This document shows positions 6,537 through 9,014 of a stretch of DNA of 9,014 nt, in pieces (the first letter of the stretch is position 1; the number at the start of each line of letters is the position of its first letter). The stretch is from Actinomycetota bacterium (GTDB taxonomy: Bacteria > Actinomycetota > Humimicrobiia > Humimicrobiales > Humimicrobiaceae), in contig VGAU01000058.1 of the NCBI GenBank assembly GCA_016870675.1, positions 1-9,014 of the forward strand, given 5' to 3'. The position numbers and the translations under genes were made by a program. The notes under the pieces are model-generated. The model did not search any database and was not told where the DNA came from. It worked only from the letters and a program-made list of their open reading frames with translations.

Positions 6537-7709
6537 TTAGTAACCATAAACATCTTCTGAAGTACTATGTTCTAATCCTACCTTTTTAATTATATTAACT
6601 ACACATCGAATTTCACTGTCTATCATTTTAGGAAAAAGTGGCAAAGTAATTGTTGACTTGTAATATTCTTCAGCTTTTGGATAATCTCCTACTTTATAAC
6701 CAAAATTCTTTTTATAATAAGGTTGTAAATGAATAGGAATGTAATGCACCTGTACACCTACATTATTTTTACGTAATTTTACAAAAATAATTTTCCTTCT
6801 CCTAGAATCTTTTAGTCGAATATAATAAATATGCCAGGAAGATTTAACATAAGGTTTTTCTACAGGCAAGATAATTTTATCTATTTCGGCTAATTTTTTA
6901 TTATAAATATTTACTATCTCTCTTCTTCTATTTAAAAATTTTTCTAGTTTTTTTAACTGGCTAATCCCTAAAGCACATTGAAAATCAGTCATACGATAGT
7001 TAAACCCAAGCTCTTGCATTTCATAATACCAAGGACCTTCATAATGATCCATATTCTTCTTATCCTTAGTAATACCATGATTTCTGAATAATAGTAGCTT
7101 TTCGTATAAATCCTCTCTATTGGTGAGTACTGCACCCCCTTCGCCAGTGGTAATTGATTTTACTGGATGAAAACTAAAAACAGTCATATCCGAATATTTA
7201 CAGGATCCAATTTTTAAATTTTTATATTCTGCACCCAAGGCATGAGAAGCATCTTCAATAACTAATAAATTATGTTTTTCTGCAATCCCTTTTATCTCTT
7301 CTAGATCACAAGGATGACCTGCAAAATGAACAGGAATTAGGGCTTTGGTATTTGGGTTAATTTTTTTCTTTATCTCTTCAGGATCAATATTTACTGTATC
7401 CTTTTGTATGTCTGCAAAAATTGGTTTCCCGCCACAATATAATATACAGTTTGCTGAAGCTACAAAAGTCATAGGAGAGGTTATAACCTCATCACCCGGT
7501 TTTATCCCAGCAGCAAGACAGGACATATGTAGAGCAGCTGTTCCACTTGAAACTGATACAGCGTATTTTGATCCTGTATATTGGCAAAGCTCACTTTCAA
7601 ATTCTTTTACTTTAGGTCCCTGAGTGAGCCAATCAGATTTTAAAACCTTAATTACTTCTCTGATATCACTTGCATCAACACACTGTCGGCCATAAGGGAT
7701 AATTCTCAT
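6537..7709 (-). CDS. pseC: PseC: UDP-4-amino-4,6-dideoxy-N-acetyl-L-altrosamine transaminase
   Basis: A 390-residue DegT/DnrJ/EryC1 aminotransferase of the PseC type. In pseudaminic-acid synthesis PseC transfers an amino group from glutamate to C4 of the 4-keto sugar made by PseB, using PLP. Visible marks: IIPYGRQCVD at the start, SDWLTQGPKVKEFE (25-38), SSGTAALH (54-61) for the PLP phosphate, EDASHALGAEY (152-162) with Asp153 facing the pyridine nitrogen, SFHPVKSITTGEGGA (179-193) with the Schiff-base Lys184, and GVQVHYIPIHLQPYY (318-332). The start is fixed by the conserved N-terminus, although no Shine-Dalgarno is seen before ATG 7709. The last ten residues (HSTSEDVYGY) go beyond the usual family end and abut a pseC-like remnant, suggesting a recombination joint here. 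It follows pseB by 105 bp and faces the IS transposase tail to tail. Confidence 0.92.
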   Translation of the reverse strand: MRIIPYGRQCVDASDIREVIKVLKSDWLTQGPKVKEFESELCQYTGSKYAVSVSSGTAALHMSCLAAGIKPGDEVITSPMTFVASANCILYCGGKPIFADIQKDTVNIDPEEIKKKINPNTKALIPVHFAGHPCDLEEIKGIAEKHNLLVIEDASHALGAEYKNLKIGSCKYSDMTVFSFHPVKSITTGEGGAVLTNREDLYEKLLLFRNHGITKDKKNMDHYEGPWYYEMQELGFNYRMTDFQCALGISQLKKLEKFLNRRREIVNIYNKKLAEIDKIILPVEKPYVKSSWHIYYIRLKDSRRRKIIFVKLRKNNVGVQVHYIPIHLQPYYKKNFGYKVGDYPKAEEYYKSTITLPLFPKMIDSEIRCVVNIIKKVGLEHSTSEDVYGY

Positions 7710-7717
7710 AAGTTAAG

Positions 7718-7750
7718 TTAATAAAATTAAGATTTTAATATATTTATTAA
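7718..7750 (-). promoter_or_regulatory. AT-only stem-loop in the pseC leader
   Basis: TTAATAAA (7718-7725) pairs with TTTATTAA (7743-7750), and inside it ATTAA (7726-7730) pairs with TTAAT (7735-7739). This gives up to 13 paired bases with a 3-base bulge and a 4-base loop. It ends 8 bases before the pseC start codon and could affect ribosome access. All pairs are A-T in a very AT-rich gap, so chance is a real alternative. No T-run follows on the minus strand, so it is not a typical terminator. Confidence 0.3.
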
Positions 7751-7785
7751 TTTATTCTATTTCTAATAAACTCTTTTATTTAAAT

Positions 7786-7814
7786 ATTATACCTTAATCT
7801 CTATTGCTCTTCCA
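7786..7814 (-). promoter_or_regulatory. Candidate sigma-70-type promoter for pseC
   Basis: On the minus strand TGGAAG (7814-7809) and a perfect TATAAT (7791-7786) are separated by 17 bases. The -35 matches the consensus at only three positions and abuts the pseB stop codon. It would give a leader of about 70 bases containing the AT-only stem-loop. If used, pseC can be expressed apart from pseB. Confidence 0.4.
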
Positions 7815-8807
7815 TTATTCTATATTTTTAACCATATCTTTTAATTCATCCAACGTTAGCCATATGTCATTTTTATCGCTGCGATAAATAAAGCCCTCAG
7901 GGACAGAAGAACATTTTTTATACTTTTCATAGAGATCCTTACTCTTAAAAAATGAAGGCAAAATGGTATAGGCCCCATTAAAAATTTTTGTATTTCTCGC
8001 TTCTTCCTCAGAAATCATTACCTCATTAATTTTTTCTCCAGGCCTAATACCAATTAATTTTATTTTACAATCAGGCTCTAATGCTTTTGCAAGATCAATA
8101 ACTTTCATTGAAGGTATTTTAGGAACAAAAATCTCCCCTCCGACTGATTCCTCTAATGCTTTCAGTACAAATTCTACCCCTTGTTCAAGAGTTATCCAGA
8201 AACGTGTCATTTCAACATCAGTTATGGGATACTCTTTGTAACCATTTTTCTTAAGGTTTAAAAATAATGGTACAACGCTACCTCTGGAGCCAACAACATT
8301 GCCATACCTTACCACAGAAAACTTAACTCTCCCTCCAGCGTAGGCATTTGCTGAAATAAATATTTTTTCGGCAACAAGTTTAGTTGCACCATAAAGATTT
8401 ACGGGGTTCACTGCTTTATCGGTAGAAAGTGCAATTACTTTTTTTACTCCAGCATCTATGGCTGCCTCAATTATATTATCTGCGCCCATCACATTGGTTT
8501 TTACCGCTTCCATAGGATTATATTCTAAAGCAGGAACTTGTTTTAATGCTGCAGCATGTATTACGTAATCAACCTCTTCAAAAGCACGAAATAGCCTGTA
8601 TTTATCTCTTACGTCACCTAAAAAATATCTGATACTCGGATATTTATCTTCGGAAAATATCTTTGCCATCTCACTCTGTTTGTATTCATCCCTGCTAAAG
8701 ATTATAAGTCTTTCAAGGCTATATTTTTTTAGCACAATTTCAGTAAATTTTTTTCCAAAAGAACCAGTACCTCCAGTTATAAGTATTGTTTTCCCTGATA
8801 GGTTCAT
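7815..8807 (-). CDS. pseB: PseB: UDP-N-acetylglucosamine 4,6-dehydratase (inverting)
   Basis: A 330-residue short-chain dehydrogenase/reductase-type enzyme, the usual PseB/FlaA1 length. It starts pseudaminic-acid synthesis by converting UDP-GlcNAc to UDP-2-acetamido-2,6-dideoxy-L-arabino-hexos-4-ulose, using bound NADP. The N-terminal loop TGGTGSFGKKF (11-21) binds the dinucleotide. GDVRDKYRLFRAFEEVDYV (64-82) and HAAALKQVPALEYNP (84-98) are family hallmarks. The active-site stretch STDKAVNPVNLYGATK (128-143) holds Asp130, Lys131 and Tyr139, the inverting-dehydratase triad seen in H. pylori FlaA1. MTRFWITLEQGVEFVLKAL (200-218) and GIRPGEKINE (253-262) complete the pattern. Start ATG 8807 has AAAGG 7 bases upstream. 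It is followed by pseC, its partner enzyme. The preceding gap (8808-8882) is AT-rich without a convincing promoter. Confidence 0.95.
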   Translation of the reverse strand: MNLSGKTILITGGTGSFGKKFTEIVLKKYSLERLIIFSRDEYKQSEMAKIFSEDKYPSIRYFLGDVRDKYRLFRAFEEVDYVIHAAALKQVPALEYNPMEAVKTNVMGADNIIEAAIDAGVKKVIALSTDKAVNPVNLYGATKLVAEKIFISANAYAGGRVKFSVVRYGNVVGSRGSVVPLFLNLKKNGYKEYPITDVEMTRFWITLEQGVEFVLKALEESVGGEIFVPKIPSMKVIDLAKALEPDCKIKLIGIRPGEKINEVMISEEEARNTKIFNGAYTILPSFFKSKDLYEKYKKCSSVPEGFIYRSDKNDIWLTLDELKDMVKNIE

Positions 8808-8882
8808 CTGTTACCTTTCATTTGAGTCAAATAGTTTTAATAATATTGTAAAATTTATCTAAATTTTTTTAGCATTCCTACT

Positions 8883-9014
8883 CTATTCTATTAAAAAATC
8901 CCGCAATCTTTCCAATGCATGGTCATCATCATAAGCATCATATTCTCTTATTTCACTGATTGGGATAACTTCTTGACAACTAAATTTCCCCTCTAAGATA
9001 TTGTCGATTTGTTT
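8883..9014 (-). CDS. C-terminal end of an unrecognised protein, cut by the window edge
   Basis: An open frame enters from the right edge and ends at TAG 8885-8883, giving 43 residues. It is acidic and hydrophilic, with EVIPISEIREYDAYDDDHAL (15-34) followed by ERLRDFLIE. It has no membrane segment and no motif I can name. It lies 75 bp upstream of pseB on the same strand, so it may belong to the same transcription unit. It could be a glycan, flagellar or unrelated small protein; the piece is too short to say. Coding character rests on the acidic, non-repetitive composition in AT-rich DNA and on the open frame. Confidence 0.5.
   Translation of the reverse strand, partial: KQIDNILEGKFSCQEVIPISEIREYDAYDDDHALERLRDFLIE

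Noticed and set aside
8833..8880. AAATTTA-TC-TAAATTT inverted repeat before pseB as a terminator
   Set aside because: The arms are only A-T, and on the minus strand the stem is followed by TAC, not a T-run; it is probably chance in AT-rich DNA.

Overview
The window is AT-rich bacterial DNA. It carries part of a sugar-nucleotide / nonulosonic-acid (pseudaminic-acid type) gene cluster, read entirely on the minus strand and interrupted by one IS66-type insertion sequence read on the plus strand. The host cannot be named from sequence alone. Strong AT bias, tightly packed genes with 4-bp ATGA overlaps, a B12-type radical SAM enzyme and flagellar/surface-glycan style PseB-PseC genes fit an anaerobic Clostridia-like or candidate-phylum bacterium; this is a weak inference.

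Layout along transcription of the minus strand: the C-terminal end of an unrecognised gene (9014-8883); pseB, UDP-GlcNAc 4,6-dehydratase (8807-7815); pseC, the C4 aminotransferase (7709-6537); a decayed 3' tail of a second, diverged pseC-like gene (about 6510-6294, continuing across the insertion at 3750-3734); then B12-type radical SAM protein (3737-2364), Gfo/Idh/MocA oxidoreductase (2359-1373), SpsF-like cytidylyltransferase (1376-603), and the N-terminal half of a class III (HemL-like) aminotransferase (616-1, running off the window). The last four genes overlap or lie within 4 bp of each other and form one transcription unit. PseB and PseC make the amino-dideoxy sugar nucleotide. The downstream genes look like an oxidation/transamination/radical-modification and CMP-activation branch for a surface or flagellar glycan.

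The insertion sequence can be defined to the base: 3751-6285 (2535 bp), 14-bp imperfect terminal inverted repeats starting GTAACT, and a perfect 8-bp target duplication TATTTTTT on both sides. It carries an intact DUF4338 (DruA-like) gene, translationally coupled to a tnpC-type IS66 transposase gene that is wrecked by three frameshifts and a stop codon; one lesion removes the catalytic Glu. DUF4338 is the family of DruA from Druantia anti-phage systems, so its intact presence inside a dead transposon is the most striking feature here.

Removing the element and one target copy restores a pseC-like reading frame ending ...RIVKKIFK-stop, whose TGA overlaps the ATG of the radical SAM gene as ATGA. 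The ancestral operon therefore had a pseC-like gene directly coupled to the radical SAM gene. The present pseB-pseC pair probably replaced an older pseC, leaving its tail as a scar, and the IS66 element landed in that scar, separating the downstream genes from pseB-pseC.
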